Under the pieces are notes generated by a model. It was not told the DNA's origin. It searched no databases and was given only the letters and a program-made list of their open reading frames with translations. From the NCBI RefSeq assembly GCF_003351745.1, contig NZ_CP031222.1, positions 664,207 to 728,206 of the forward strand: DNA of 64,000 bases, written 5' to 3'. The stretch is from Aquirhabdus parva (GTDB taxonomy: Bacteria; Pseudomonadota; Gammaproteobacteria; Pseudomonadales; Moraxellaceae). Positions within the stretch are counted from its first letter, which is position 1, and the number at the start of each line of letters is the position of its first letter. A program made the translations under genes and the position numbers. Of the stretch, positions 1 through 9,667 are shown piece by piece.

Positions 1-102
1 TCTATTATCAAGGCTAAAGCGCATTTTTACTGTTTTATAAGAACGACTAAAACAGGGTGTACTGCTTTAAATCCCATGTTTTAAGTGATGGAGTAAATGA
101 AC

Positions 103-651
103 ATGAATGCATCCGTATCTAAAGAAATTCAACAAGCACAAGAACAATTACACACATCATCAAATTCCGAACATCAGGCAGACACCACTTTAACTGCTGT
201 GCAAATTCAAGACATTCTTGATCGTGCTAAACAATATGCGATTGATGAAGAATTAGACTTTGCTGGTGGTGTGCCGCCTAAAGATGCATGGGCACTGGTG
301 AGTGCCGGGGCCGCTGTATTGGTTGATGTGCGTTCAAACGAAGAGCGTAAATTTGTTGGTCATGTGCCGGCAGGTGAGCATGTCGCTTGGGCAACTGGAA
401 CATCATTGAATCGTAACCCACGCTTTGTGAAAGAACTGGAAATCAAACTTAAGAATAATAAGGATCAGGTCGTTGTCCTATTGTGCCGCAGTGGTAAACG
501 TTCAGCACTAGCTGCTGAAGCAGCCACGAAAGCGGGCTTCACTCAAGTTTATAATATTCTTGAAGGATTTGAAGGGGAGCTGAATGAACAGCAACAACGC
601 GGTGATCTTGGAGGCTGGCGTCATGCAGCCTTGCCTTGGGTGCAAGATTAA
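103..651 (+). CDS. Rhodanese-like sulfurtransferase of the encapsulin cluster
   Basis: A single rhodanese domain of about 182 residues. The active-site loop CRSGKRS follows a hydrophobic strand (VVVLLC), with the persulfide-forming Cys at about residue 128. An N-terminal stretch of about 45 polar residues precedes the domain. The family moves sulfane sulfur between thiols, so a cytoplasmic role in handling sulfur made by or released to the downstream cysteine desulfurase is inferred. The start at 103 is preferred because GGAG at 90-93 lies nine bases upstream; the in-frame ATG at 97 is only three bases from it. Rhodanese, serine acetyltransferase, encapsulin and desulfurase are the usual companions of family 2A encapsulins. 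A hairpin separates this gene from the next one, so its transcription may be partly independent. Confidence 0.9.
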   Translation: MNASVSKEIQQAQEQLHTSSNSEHQADTTLTAVQIQDILDRAKQYAIDEELDFAGGVPPKDAWALVSAGAAVLVDVRSNEERKFVGHVPAGEHVAWATGTSLNRNPRFVKELEIKLKNNKDQVVVLLCRSGKRSALAAEAATKAGFTQVYNILEGFEGELNEQQQRGDLGGWRHAALPWVQD

Positions 652-696
652 TCTTTCTACTGAAGATCGTTCAAATCGAGAATAACTTCTTACAAA

Positions 697-725
697 ATAG
701 GACTGCTGACCAACAACAGTCCTAT
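697..725 (+). repeat. Perfect 9-bp hairpin between rhodanese and epsC
   Basis: ATAGGACTG at 697-705 pairs exactly with CAGTCCTAT at 717-725 around an 11-base loop. The bases that follow are AT-rich but hold no clean T run, so this is at best a weak intrinsic terminator. It could also be an RNA-stability or attenuation element between the two genes. Confidence 0.5.
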
Positions 726-827
726 AAATATTATTTCTAATGGCGCATTCTTTCAGTTAATGTAGACCATATCTCAAATTAGATGCTTGCCTCGTCGGGC
801 TTAGAAGTTGTAACAGGAGTTCGCACC

Positions 828-1841
828 ATGAGCCAGCCAGTCGTGCCAGCCGCCAATCAATCCCATCAGTTTTCTACAAGCACAACATCTACCAAGGCAA
901 ATGCTGATACGCCACATTGGCCATTGGAACGCATTGTCAGTGAACTCCGTGCTGAGCGTGCACGCTGGCGTGAGTCACAAAAGCGTACACGCGAGTTTGG
1001 CGGGCGCGAGTTGCCTTCTAGAGAAACACTGCGTGAGATTGTGGAAGCTTTAAGCGGTGCGCTTTTCCCGATGCGACTGGGGCCTGCTGACCTCCGTCAG
1101 GAAGGGGAAGACTACTATATCGGTTATACGCTGGATTCCGCACTTAACGCATTACATGAACAAGTGCGTTTAGCCCTCTATTATGAAGCCCGCTATCGGG
1201 CATCCGCGACACAGGCGGATAGTCATGCAGAGCCAGCAACTTCGGTCATTGAACAACATGCCGTTGAAATCGTACGTGCTTTTTCTTTGGCACTCCCTAA
1301 AGTCCGTCGTTTGCTTGACAGTGATGTGCAGGCTGCCTATGACGGTGACCCTGCAGCGCGGAGTGTGGATGAGGTGTTGCTCTGCTATCCCGGCGTGCTT
1401 GCCATTATTTATTACCGTCTTGCGCATGAATTATATACGCAGGGTGTACCGCTGCTTGCTCGGATTATCTCAGAGCTGGCCCATTCGACAACGGGTATTG
1501 ATATTCATCCTGGTGCCAAAATTGAAGCGGGTTTCTTTATTGATCATGGTACGGGTGTTGTGATTGGTGAAACTGCGGTAATAGGTCAACACGTACGTTT
1601 ATATCAAGCTGTCACTTTAGGTGCAAAGCGTTTTGAAGTGGCCGAAGATGGTACTTTGCAGAAAGACTATGCACGTCATCCGATTGTTGAGGATGATGTG
1701 ATTATTTATGCGGGTGCGACCATTCTTGGACGGATTACCATCGGCAAAGGCTCGACAGTTGGCGGGAATGTCTGGTTGACACGTAGCGTTCCCCCAAACA
1801 GCCATATCACCCAACAAGACGCATCGCATCAAAAAGTTTGA
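828..1841 (+). CDS. epsC: Serine O-acetyltransferase, EpsC type
   Basis: Transfers acetyl from acetyl-CoA to L-serine, giving O-acetylserine, the acceptor for cysteine synthesis. The C-terminal half is a left-handed beta-helix acyltransferase: the run DIHPGAKI, then IDHGTGVVIGETAVIG with the catalytic His, then the YQAVTLGA turn, matches CysE/EpsC. The N-terminal 150 residues form the long helical extension seen in EpsC-type enzymes. The product is 337 residues. The start at 828 is chosen because AGGAG at 815-819 lies eight bases upstream; an in-frame ATG at 783 has no such site. In the family 2A encapsulin neighbourhood it would supply precursor for the cysteine that the desulfurase consumes. 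The gene ends 316 bases before the encapsulin, so a separate promoter there is likely. Confidence 0.92.
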   Translation: MSQPVVPAANQSHQFSTSTTSTKANADTPHWPLERIVSELRAERARWRESQKRTREFGGRELPSRETLREIVEALSGALFPMRLGPADLRQEGEDYYIGYTLDSALNALHEQVRLALYYEARYRASATQADSHAEPATSVIEQHAVEIVRAFSLALPKVRRLLDSDVQAAYDGDPAARSVDEVLLCYPGVLAIIYYRLAHELYTQGVPLLARIISELAHSTTGIDIHPGAKIEAGFFIDHGTGVVIGETAVIGQHVRLYQAVTLGAKRFEVAEDGTLQKDYARHPIVEDDVIIYAGATILGRITIGKGSTVGGNVWLTRSVPPNSHITQQDASHQKV

Positions 1842-2157
1842 TGCGCTGTGATCAAAGCGTCATACATTTTGAGTATATGTAAGGCAAGAATTATTGAAAC
1901 GACTTTTGCTCAAAGTGAGTGGGTTAGCGTTTATATTCCTTTATGAAGAAATGGTTTGTTTTTGGTTAATTTTAAATCAAAGGCATTATAAGTATTCTTG
2001 AATTTGAATAGCTTATCTGTTTTTTATATAAGTTATTCATATTTTGTGATGAAGGATTTTTCCGTTAGGCTAGAGCCGATCTAAAAAATTTAGTTTTCTA
2101 TTTGGTTTGTTTGAGACGCGTCGTTTGTTATAACGTTTTTAATCACAGGAGCCAGTC
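1842..2157. other. Non-coding leader between epsC and encapsulin
   Basis: AT-rich 316-base gap without a credible gene. It holds a sigma70-like promoter (described separately) and an 8-base palindrome GACGCGTC at 2114-2121 about 37 bases before the encapsulin start. Nothing else was recognised. Confidence 0.5.
2004..2032 (+). promoter_or_regulatory. Putative sigma70 promoter of the encapsulin-desulfurase pair
   Basis: TTGAAT at 2004-2009 and TATAAG at 2027-2032 are separated by 17 bases. The predicted start of transcription is near 2039, leaving a leader of about 120 bases before the encapsulin start codon. Found by eye only. Confidence 0.35.
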
Positions 2158-3093
2158 ATGGCGAAGAATCAGGATTTACCACACGCACAGGCGCTTGGCG
2201 ATAATGCAGCCCGCCAGCTTGCCAATGCAACCAAAACAGCCCCGCAACTATCCACGATCACGCCACGTTGGCTAGTGCATTTGCTGCAATGGTTACCTGT
2301 TGAAGCAGGTATCTATCGCGTTAACCGTGTCAGCAATGCAGATGATATCCAAATTGCCTGTACTCAGCGCGATGAGTCACAATTACCGCAAACGTTTGTG
2401 GATTATGACACCACGCCGCGTGAATACTTCTTGAATGGTGTTTCGACTGTTCTTGATGTCCACACCCGCGTATCCGATTTGTACAGCAGCCCACATGATC
2501 AAATTCGTGAACAACTGCGCTTGACGATTGAAACCATCAAAGAACGTCAAGAAAGCGAGTTGATCAACAACCCAGAATACGGTCTATTGGCAAGTGTTGC
2601 TGACTCTCAACGCATTTCAACCTTAACCGGCGCACCAACACCAGATGATCTTGATGATTTGATTGGTAAAGTATGGAAAGAGCCTGGTTTCTTCTTAGCG
2701 CATCCTGCTGCAATCACTGCATTTGGCCGTGAATGTACCCGTCGCGGTGTACCACCACCAACAGTTAGCTTGTTCGGCTCACAGTTCATTACTTGGCGCG
2801 GTCTACCATTAATTCCATCGGATAAAATCCCTGTGGAAGATGGCAAAACCAAAATTCTGCTGATTCGTGTGGGTGAGAAGCGTCAAGGTGTAGTCGGTCT
2901 GTTCCAACCTGGCTTAGCCGGCGAACAAGCACCAGGCTTATCTGTGCGTTTTATGGGAATTAACCGAAGTGCAATCGCATCCTATTTGATTTCGCTGTAT
3001 TGCTCGCTGGCGGTGCTGACTGAAGATGCGTTGGCGGTTCTCGAAGACGTGGAGATTGGCAAATATCATGACTACTCAGACAAGTACAAGTAA
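2158..3093 (+). CDS. Family 2A encapsulin shell protein (SrpI-like)
   Basis: A 311-residue HK97-fold shell protein of the SrpI/family 2A type. Recognised from overall sequence character: an N-terminal arm ending in PRWLVHLLQWLPVEAG, the EYFLNGVSTVLDVHTRVSDL segment, a helix-rich P-domain-like stretch, and the FFLAHPAAITAFGRECTRRG region. The family self-assembles into closed cytoplasmic icosahedral compartments. AGGAG at 2147-2151 sits six bases before the ATG. The cysteine desulfurase overlaps its 3' end by 26 bases, which implies tight co-expression. Related family 2A shells in cyanobacteria and Acinetobacter are reported to enclose a cysteine desulfurase, the latter to store elemental sulfur. 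The same role here is inference from gene content. Confidence 0.9.
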   Translation: MAKNQDLPHAQALGDNAARQLANATKTAPQLSTITPRWLVHLLQWLPVEAGIYRVNRVSNADDIQIACTQRDESQLPQTFVDYDTTPREYFLNGVSTVLDVHTRVSDLYSSPHDQIREQLRLTIETIKERQESELINNPEYGLLASVADSQRISTLTGAPTPDDLDDLIGKVWKEPGFFLAHPAAITAFGRECTRRGVPPPTVSLFGSQFITWRGLPLIPSDKIPVEDGKTKILLIRVGEKRQGVVGLFQPGLAGEQAPGLSVRFMGINRSAIASYLISLYCSLAVLTEDALAVLEDVEIGKYHDYSDKYK

Positions 3094-5338
3094 TAGCGTG
3101 ACAGGACTCTCTCCTGAAACAGCTGGCTTGCCTGATGAAGCAACATTGAGTCGAATCGCTAGTGCGCTTTTTCAGGCGTTACCCGGCGAGAAACCCAATT
3201 TTGATTTGCCTGCAAGTCCGCCGCAACCCGCCGATCCATTTTTGGCTCTAGGCGGTCGTGCACCTGCGCTTGCAACAGGTCGTGCATTGAATCCTGAAAT
3301 TCCGCACAATGTGCCGAATCTACCGGATTCACCTGAGAAAAAAACGGCTTCATTGCCTGGTGTAGGGGGGGCGAATTATCCGCAAGTCCCTTATTCACCA
3401 GTCACCCCTGAGATTGCAACCTTGACGCCAACGCTGCCGGTATTGGCAGGTTCACCGTCTCCAAGTGTTGCAGGTAATGATTCACCGTTTTATTTTTTGC
3501 AAGGTTCTGGCGCAAGTCATGCACCTCAACCGGTTGATCCTGCACTTGCGTTGGGTGGTCGTGCACCCGCTGTGGCAACATCGCAGGGTTTAAATCCAGC
3601 AATACCGCACAGCGTTCCGACTGATTTGGATGCGCCTGAGCAAAAAACGGAGTCTTTACCTGTCGTCGGTGGTGCTAGCTTGCCATCTGCACCAGCTAAA
3701 GTCCCTGCACCCGTTGCAACATCAGATGTAACGTCATTGACACCCAGTGTGCCAAGCGTTCCAGCCAATGTTGCAAGTGCAGCGCCAAGCTCTGCTTTTG
3801 GTCGTGCACCTGATACGAGTGCGGCTTCTTCACCGTTTTATTTTGTGAATGAAGGTGGAGCACCTGTACCAACGTCTCCAACTGCACCTGCAACGGATAT
3901 CCCTGATGAAGCACTCTTTGCGCAATCATTTGGGTTACCTGGTGCCGATGCGCTAAAAGCGTTGCTTGCAGGCAGTACGTCTAATCGCGCCGCACCAAGT
4001 GCCGCACCCACCCCAAGTCCATCAGGTTTCTACTTCCTTGATGTACCGAGTGCGGGTTCAGCATGGCAAGATAAACCAACGAACATTGTGCCAGTCAGTA
4101 GTGCGCATCAACCTTTTGATGTGCAATCGGTACGTCGGGATTTTCCAATCCTGCAAGAGCGTGTTAATGGTCGTCCATTGGTCTGGTTTGATAATGCCGC
4201 GACCACGCATAAGCCGAAGTCAGTGATTGAGCGCGTGTCCTATTTTTATGAACACGAAAACTCAAACATCCACCGTGCTGCGCATGAATTGGCAGCACGT
4301 GCGACCGATGCATATGAACATGCACGTAAAACGATTGCGCGTTTCTTGGGTGCGAAGTCTGAGAGCGAGATTATTTTCGTTCGTGGTACCACAGAAGCAA
4401 TCAATTTGGTTGCGAAAACGTGGGGTGTACAGAATATTGGTGCTGGTGATGAAATCATCGTATCTAATCTGGAACATCACGCCAATATCGTGCCTTGGTT
4501 TCAATTGGCCAAGCAAGTGGGTGCCAAGCTGCGTGTGATCCCTGTGGATGACAGCGGTCAAATTCGTCTTGATGAGTATCGTAAGTTGCTCAATGATCGA
4601 ACCAAAATTGTCTCGATTACCCAAGTTTCTAATGCGTTGGGTACGGTCACACCAGTCGCAGAAGTGATTGCTTTGGCTCATCAGGTCGGCGCGAAAGTGC
4701 TGGTCGATGGTGCACAGTCTGTGGCACATCTCCGTGTTGATGTACAGGCGCTGGATGCAGACTTTTTTGTGTTTTCTGGCCATAAAATCTTTGGCCCGAC
4801 AGGGATTGGTGTTGTTTACGGCAAGGCGGACTTGCTGGAAAAAATGCCTCCTTGGCAGGGCGGTGGAAATATGATCCAAGACGTAACCTTTGAGCAAATC
4901 ATTTTTCAACCTGCACCGAACAAGTTTGAAGCAGGCACGGGGAATATTGCTGATGCGGTTGGTCTGGGGGCAGCGATTGAATATGTCGAAAGCCTCGGCT
5001 TAGATAATATTGCCCGTTACGAGCATGATTTGCTTGAATACGGTCAGCATGGTCTAAGCAGTGTTTCGGGCTTACGCTTGATTGGTACTGCACGTGAGAA
5101 AGCCAGTGTCATGTCTTTCACACTGGAAGGCTATGAGAATGAAGAAGTTGGCAAGGCATTGAATAAAGAAGGTATCGCGGTTCGTACCGGACATCACTGT
5201 GCTCAACCGATTCTCAGACGTTTTGGGGTTGAGACCACAGTTCGTCCTTCACTTGCGTTTTATAACACGACGGAAGAGATTGACTTACTGGTTTCAATTT
5301 TGCATCAGCTACGTCGTGCACGAAGCATTCGTCGATAA
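3068..5338 (+). CDS. Encapsulin cargo cysteine desulfurase with long disordered N-terminal region
   Basis: A PLP-dependent desulfurase (SufS/CsdA-like, class V aminotransferase fold) converting cysteine to alanine with sulfur passed to an active-site thiol. The catalytic half starts near residue 350: VRRDFPILQERVNGRPLVWF, the HH pair in SNLEHHANIVPW, PLP lysine K573 in SGHKIFGPTG and Cys711 in RTGHHCAQP. Residues 1-350 are rich in Pro, Ala and Ser and look disordered. They hold two copies of a unit of about 46 residues (56-101 and 157-202) and three FYF motifs near 141, 257 and 321. Extensions of this kind tether the enzyme to the family 2A shell. The start at 3068 gives 756 residues and overlaps the encapsulin stop by 26 bases; GGAG at 3051-3054 is rather far (13 bases). 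An upstream in-frame start at 3026 would add 14 residues that do not fit. Confidence 0.9.
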   Translation: MTTQTSTSNSVTGLSPETAGLPDEATLSRIASALFQALPGEKPNFDLPASPPQPADPFLALGGRAPALATGRALNPEIPHNVPNLPDSPEKKTASLPGVGGANYPQVPYSPVTPEIATLTPTLPVLAGSPSPSVAGNDSPFYFLQGSGASHAPQPVDPALALGGRAPAVATSQGLNPAIPHSVPTDLDAPEQKTESLPVVGGASLPSAPAKVPAPVATSDVTSLTPSVPSVPANVASAAPSSAFGRAPDTSAASSPFYFVNEGGAPVPTSPTAPATDIPDEALFAQSFGLPGADALKALLAGSTSNRAAPSAAPTPSPSGFYFLDVPSAGSAWQDKPTNIVPVSSAHQPFDVQSVRRDFPILQERVNGRPLVWFDNAATTHKPKSVIERVSYFYEHENSNIHRAAHELAARATDAYEHARKTIARFLGAKSESEIIFVRGTTEAINLVAKTWGVQNIGAGDEIIVSNLEHHANIVPWFQLAKQVGAKLRVIPVDDSGQIRLDEYRKLLNDRTKIVSITQVSNALGTVTPVAEVIALAHQVGAKVLVDGAQSVAHLRVDVQALDADFFVFSGHKIFGPTGIGVVYGKADLLEKMPPWQGGGNMIQDVTFEQIIFQPAPNKFEAGTGNIADAVGLGAAIEYVESLGLDNIARYEHDLLEYGQHGLSSVSGLRLIGTAREKASVMSFTLEGYENEEVGKALNKEGIAVRTGHHCAQPILRRFGVETTVRPSLAFYNTTEEIDLLVSILHQLRRARSIRR
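3233..3673 (+). repeat. Tandem protein-level repeat in the desulfurase N-terminal region
   Basis: Two diverged units start at 3233 and 3536, a period of 303 bases or 101 residues. Each begins with DP-x-LALGGRAPA and continues with NP-x-IPH and SLP-x-VGG. The nucleotide copies are similar but not identical, so the duplication is old or under selection at protein level. Confidence 0.75.
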
Positions 5339-5361
5339 CAGTTTGTAAAATCGACTAGTGT

Positions 5362-5396
5362 AAAAAAGCCACTAAGCATTCGCTCAGTGGCTTTTT
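5362..5396. terminator. Bidirectional intrinsic terminator between desulfurase and mrcA
   Basis: A run of A, then GCCACT pairing with AGTGGC, followed by TTTTT, with an inner AGC/GCT stem. Both flanks are A/T runs, so it can stop the encapsulin transcript and, read from the other strand, the mrcA transcript. A second hairpin with a UUCG loop (TTGGCTAC at 5414-5421 with GTAGCCAA at 5426-5433) lies between it and the mrcA stop. Confidence 0.85.
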
Positions 5397-5446
5397 ATTA
5401 CGCTGAAATTTTATTGGCTACTTCGGTAGCCAACATTCAATCAGGC

Positions 5447-8146
5447 CTAGAATGGCGATTCAAGTGGAGTACTAGGACTCACTTTTGTCGAGGAGGGCTG
5501 AGGTGTGTGTTTAGGTGCTGTTGATTCTGCAGTTTTAGATTCTACAAGATCGGCAATACTATCCGATGTTGTGGAAGTCGAATCTGTCGTGGAATCAGAT
5601 TCAGTATCTATCACTTTCTTTTTACGAGGCTTAATTGCGCCTGACGCGTTGCTACTATTCGGGTTACCAGGATCTTTATCAATCCAGCTTTCTGGCGTAT
5701 TGGCGAGTGCTTTGGCCATATATTCGCTCCAAATCGGCAGGGCAGCAACGCCCCCAAATTCTTTACGACCCAGTGTACGAGGCTGGTCAAAACCGACCCA
5801 TGCAACCGCGACTAGCGTTGGATTGAAACCAGAGAACCATGCGTCTTTAGCATCATTGGTTGTTCCTGTTTTACCGCCTATGTCATTACGACCCAGTTTC
5901 ATCGCCGCATAACCCGTACCATGTTGAATCACGTCACGCAAAATGCTGGCCATGTCATAGGCTGTTTTAGCGGTCAGTACACGTTCAGCACGACGATAAT
6001 TCGCAGGTAGTGGAGTGGTTGCAGGTGAAGATGCCGGATTGTCTGTTGAGTTGATGCTGCCATCTGGGTTACTGGTCAGTACCGTCGGCGCGGCACTGCT
6101 TGCATCAGGCTGTACGCTACTTGCATCAGATAGGTCTTGCTGGTCTGGATTATTGGCTGCGTCGCAACTGCGGCAAACGCGAACTGGGTCTGCCTTGAAA
6201 AGTACATCGCCTTTGAAGCTTTCGACACGTTCAATAAAGTAAGGCTGGATACGATAACCGCCATTAGCAAAAGCGGCATAACCCGTGGCGACTTGGATAG
6301 GTAAGGCTTGTGCTGCCCCTAAAGCAAGCGCTAGGTTCTTAGGCAGTTTGTCTTCCATAAAACCAAAGTGTGTCAAATGCTCAACGGCTTTATTGATTCC
6401 AACGGCCTGCAATAAGCGAACAGAAACCAGATTTCGGGATAGATACAATGCTCGGCGTAAGGTAATGGGTCCCATAAACTTGCCATCAGAGTTTTGTGGG
6501 CGCCAATTGCCGACCTGTAGGGGCGCGTCATTGATAATGCTATAAGGTGTGAAACCACGCTCTAAGGCCAAGGAGTAGATGAACGGCTTGATGTTAGAAC
6601 CAGGTTGTCTCCAGCCCTGCATACTGCGGTTAAAGTTGCTTTTTGCGAAGTCATAACCCCCGACAACCGCTTGAATGGCACCGTCATTCGGGTCTAGGGA
6701 GACGAGCTGTGCTTCGGCTGCTGGAATCTGCGTGAGTGTCCAGTTGATCCGTGACCATGCTGCTTTAGACAGGTCTAGTTTGGGTTGGGAGGGCTCTTCT
6801 GTTTTGGCTTTTGTTGCATCAGGTGCTGGATCATCAAGGTCCGCAGCGTCTGCTGGGTCATTCGTCTTGGCGGATGATTTATTTTGTGCATTCAAATATT
6901 GTTGGATTTGATCGGCGGTGAGATCCGATGGACGCACACGAATAATATCGTTCACATGAACAATTTCAGATGCATTGCTGGGCGCACCACCAACACGATC
7001 TGTCGAATAATATTTTCGTGCCCACGACATTCCGCTCCACGGTACTGTGATGGTCAATCCATTACTAAACACAGCATCAAAACTTTGTTTGGATACTTTA
7101 GTGACTTGTACAGGCCACATGTTGTTAATCACATAATGATCCGCGAGGGGTTTGGCATTGGATTCTGCACCACGCCAGCCGTGACGATGATCATATGCCT
7201 CAAGCCCTTTATGAACAGCATCTTCTGCCATTTTTTGGCGATCCGATGGGATTGTGGTGTAAACGCGATAGCCCGAGTTGAGTACATCTTCACCAAATTC
7301 TTCGACCATTGCACTACGAACCATTTCGGCTACATAAGGCATGTCAACATCAAGACGTTTAGTATTGGCGCTGTAGTTCAGCGCAAGGGGCGCATTAATA
7401 TTTTCTTGATATTGGGCTTGGTTAATAAATCCCAGTTGCAGCATACGTCCAATAATCCAGTTACGTCGTTCGATCGCACGATCTGGGTCATTGACAGGAT
7501 TGTATTTAGTCGGTGCTTTAGGTAGTCCTGCAATCATGGCCATTTCTGCAATGGTCAGGTCCTTTAAAGGTTTGTGGTAATACACTTTGGCCGCTGCGGC
7601 AATGCCGTATGCGTGTTGTCCTAAAAATATTTTATTCACATAAAGTGTAAAAATTTCTTGTTTATTCAGGTTTTGTTCAATCTTTCGGGCTAGAAAAATT
7701 TCTGTTAATTTTCGTTTGAGGGTCCGTTCTGGGCTTAAGTAGAAATTCTTGGCAACCTGCATGGTGATGGTCGATCCACCTGATTGCCCACTACCGCTTT
7801 GCATTGCTTCCGTCACTGCGCGGCCGAGTCCCTTAAAACTGACACCGTTATGAGTGAAAAAAGAGGAATCTTCCGCTGCTAGAAAAGCATTGACCATGAG
7901 TGGCGGGATTTCATCATACGTGACAGGCCGCGATATCTTTTCACCGAATTCGCCAATCAATTTATTGTCTTTTGAATAGACTTGCAGAGGAATTGCGACA
8001 GGCGCTGACTTGAGCTGAGCGATGTCTGGCAAGCTTGGAGCAATAAAGAGATAGAGCCCATAAAATCCAATGGGAAGAGCCAGTAGGAGCACCAGTAATA
8101 GTGCAAATAGTGGGTGGATTCGGCCTGCGCAAGATAGCTTTTTCAT
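5447..8146 (-). CDS. mrcA: Penicillin-binding protein 1A (bifunctional peptidoglycan synthase)
   Basis: A class A PBP of 899 residues that polymerises glycan strands and cross-links peptides in the periplasm. One membrane helix lies near residues 12-35. The GT51 transglycosylase motifs are AAEDSSFFTHNG with catalytic Glu92, and GGSTITMQVAKN. The transpeptidase has SNIK (nucleophile Ser517, Lys520), SRN, and KTGT at Lys759. An Ala/Asp/Pro-rich insert near 430-455 and a Ser/Thr/Pro-rich tail of about 70 residues after the catalytic domain look disordered. It is divergent from pilM across 460 bases, the arrangement known for ponA and pilM in Pseudomonas. No strong ribosome binding site is visible before the ATG. 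Confidence 0.95.
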   Translation of the reverse strand: MKKLSCAGRIHPLFALLLVLLLALPIGFYGLYLFIAPSLPDIAQLKSAPVAIPLQVYSKDNKLIGEFGEKISRPVTYDEIPPLMVNAFLAAEDSSFFTHNGVSFKGLGRAVTEAMQSGSGQSGGSTITMQVAKNFYLSPERTLKRKLTEIFLARKIEQNLNKQEIFTLYVNKIFLGQHAYGIAAAAKVYYHKPLKDLTIAEMAMIAGLPKAPTKYNPVNDPDRAIERRNWIIGRMLQLGFINQAQYQENINAPLALNYSANTKRLDVDMPYVAEMVRSAMVEEFGEDVLNSGYRVYTTIPSDRQKMAEDAVHKGLEAYDHRHGWRGAESNAKPLADHYVINNMWPVQVTKVSKQSFDAVFSNGLTITVPWSGMSWARKYYSTDRVGGAPSNASEIVHVNDIIRVRPSDLTADQIQQYLNAQNKSSAKTNDPADAADLDDPAPDATKAKTEEPSQPKLDLSKAAWSRINWTLTQIPAAEAQLVSLDPNDGAIQAVVGGYDFAKSNFNRSMQGWRQPGSNIKPFIYSLALERGFTPYSIINDAPLQVGNWRPQNSDGKFMGPITLRRALYLSRNLVSVRLLQAVGINKAVEHLTHFGFMEDKLPKNLALALGAAQALPIQVATGYAAFANGGYRIQPYFIERVESFKGDVLFKADPVRVCRSCDAANNPDQQDLSDASSVQPDASSAAPTVLTSNPDGSINSTDNPASSPATTPLPANYRRAERVLTAKTAYDMASILRDVIQHGTGYAAMKLGRNDIGGKTGTTNDAKDAWFSGFNPTLVAVAWVGFDQPRTLGRKEFGGVAALPIWSEYMAKALANTPESWIDKDPGNPNSSNASGAIKPRKKKVIDTESDSTTDSTSTTSDSIADLVESKTAESTAPKHTPQPSSTKVSPSTPLESPF

Positions 8147-9665
<1,519 letters not shown>

Positions 9666-9667
9666 TC

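Noticed and set aside
3026-3067. Upstream in-frame start for the desulfurase
   Set aside because: The extra 14 residues fall in encapsulin coding sequence, are unlike the tail that follows, and are not preceded by a ribosome binding site.
4262-4909. Open frame of 215 codons on the minus strand inside the desulfurase gene
   Set aside because: Lies fully antisense to a conserved catalytic domain, has no ribosome binding site and no recognisable motif; it is a by-product of codon use.
6884-7525. Open frame of 213 codons on the plus strand inside mrcA
   Set aside because: Antisense to conserved PBP1A sequence; composition is unlike a real protein and no initiation signal is present.
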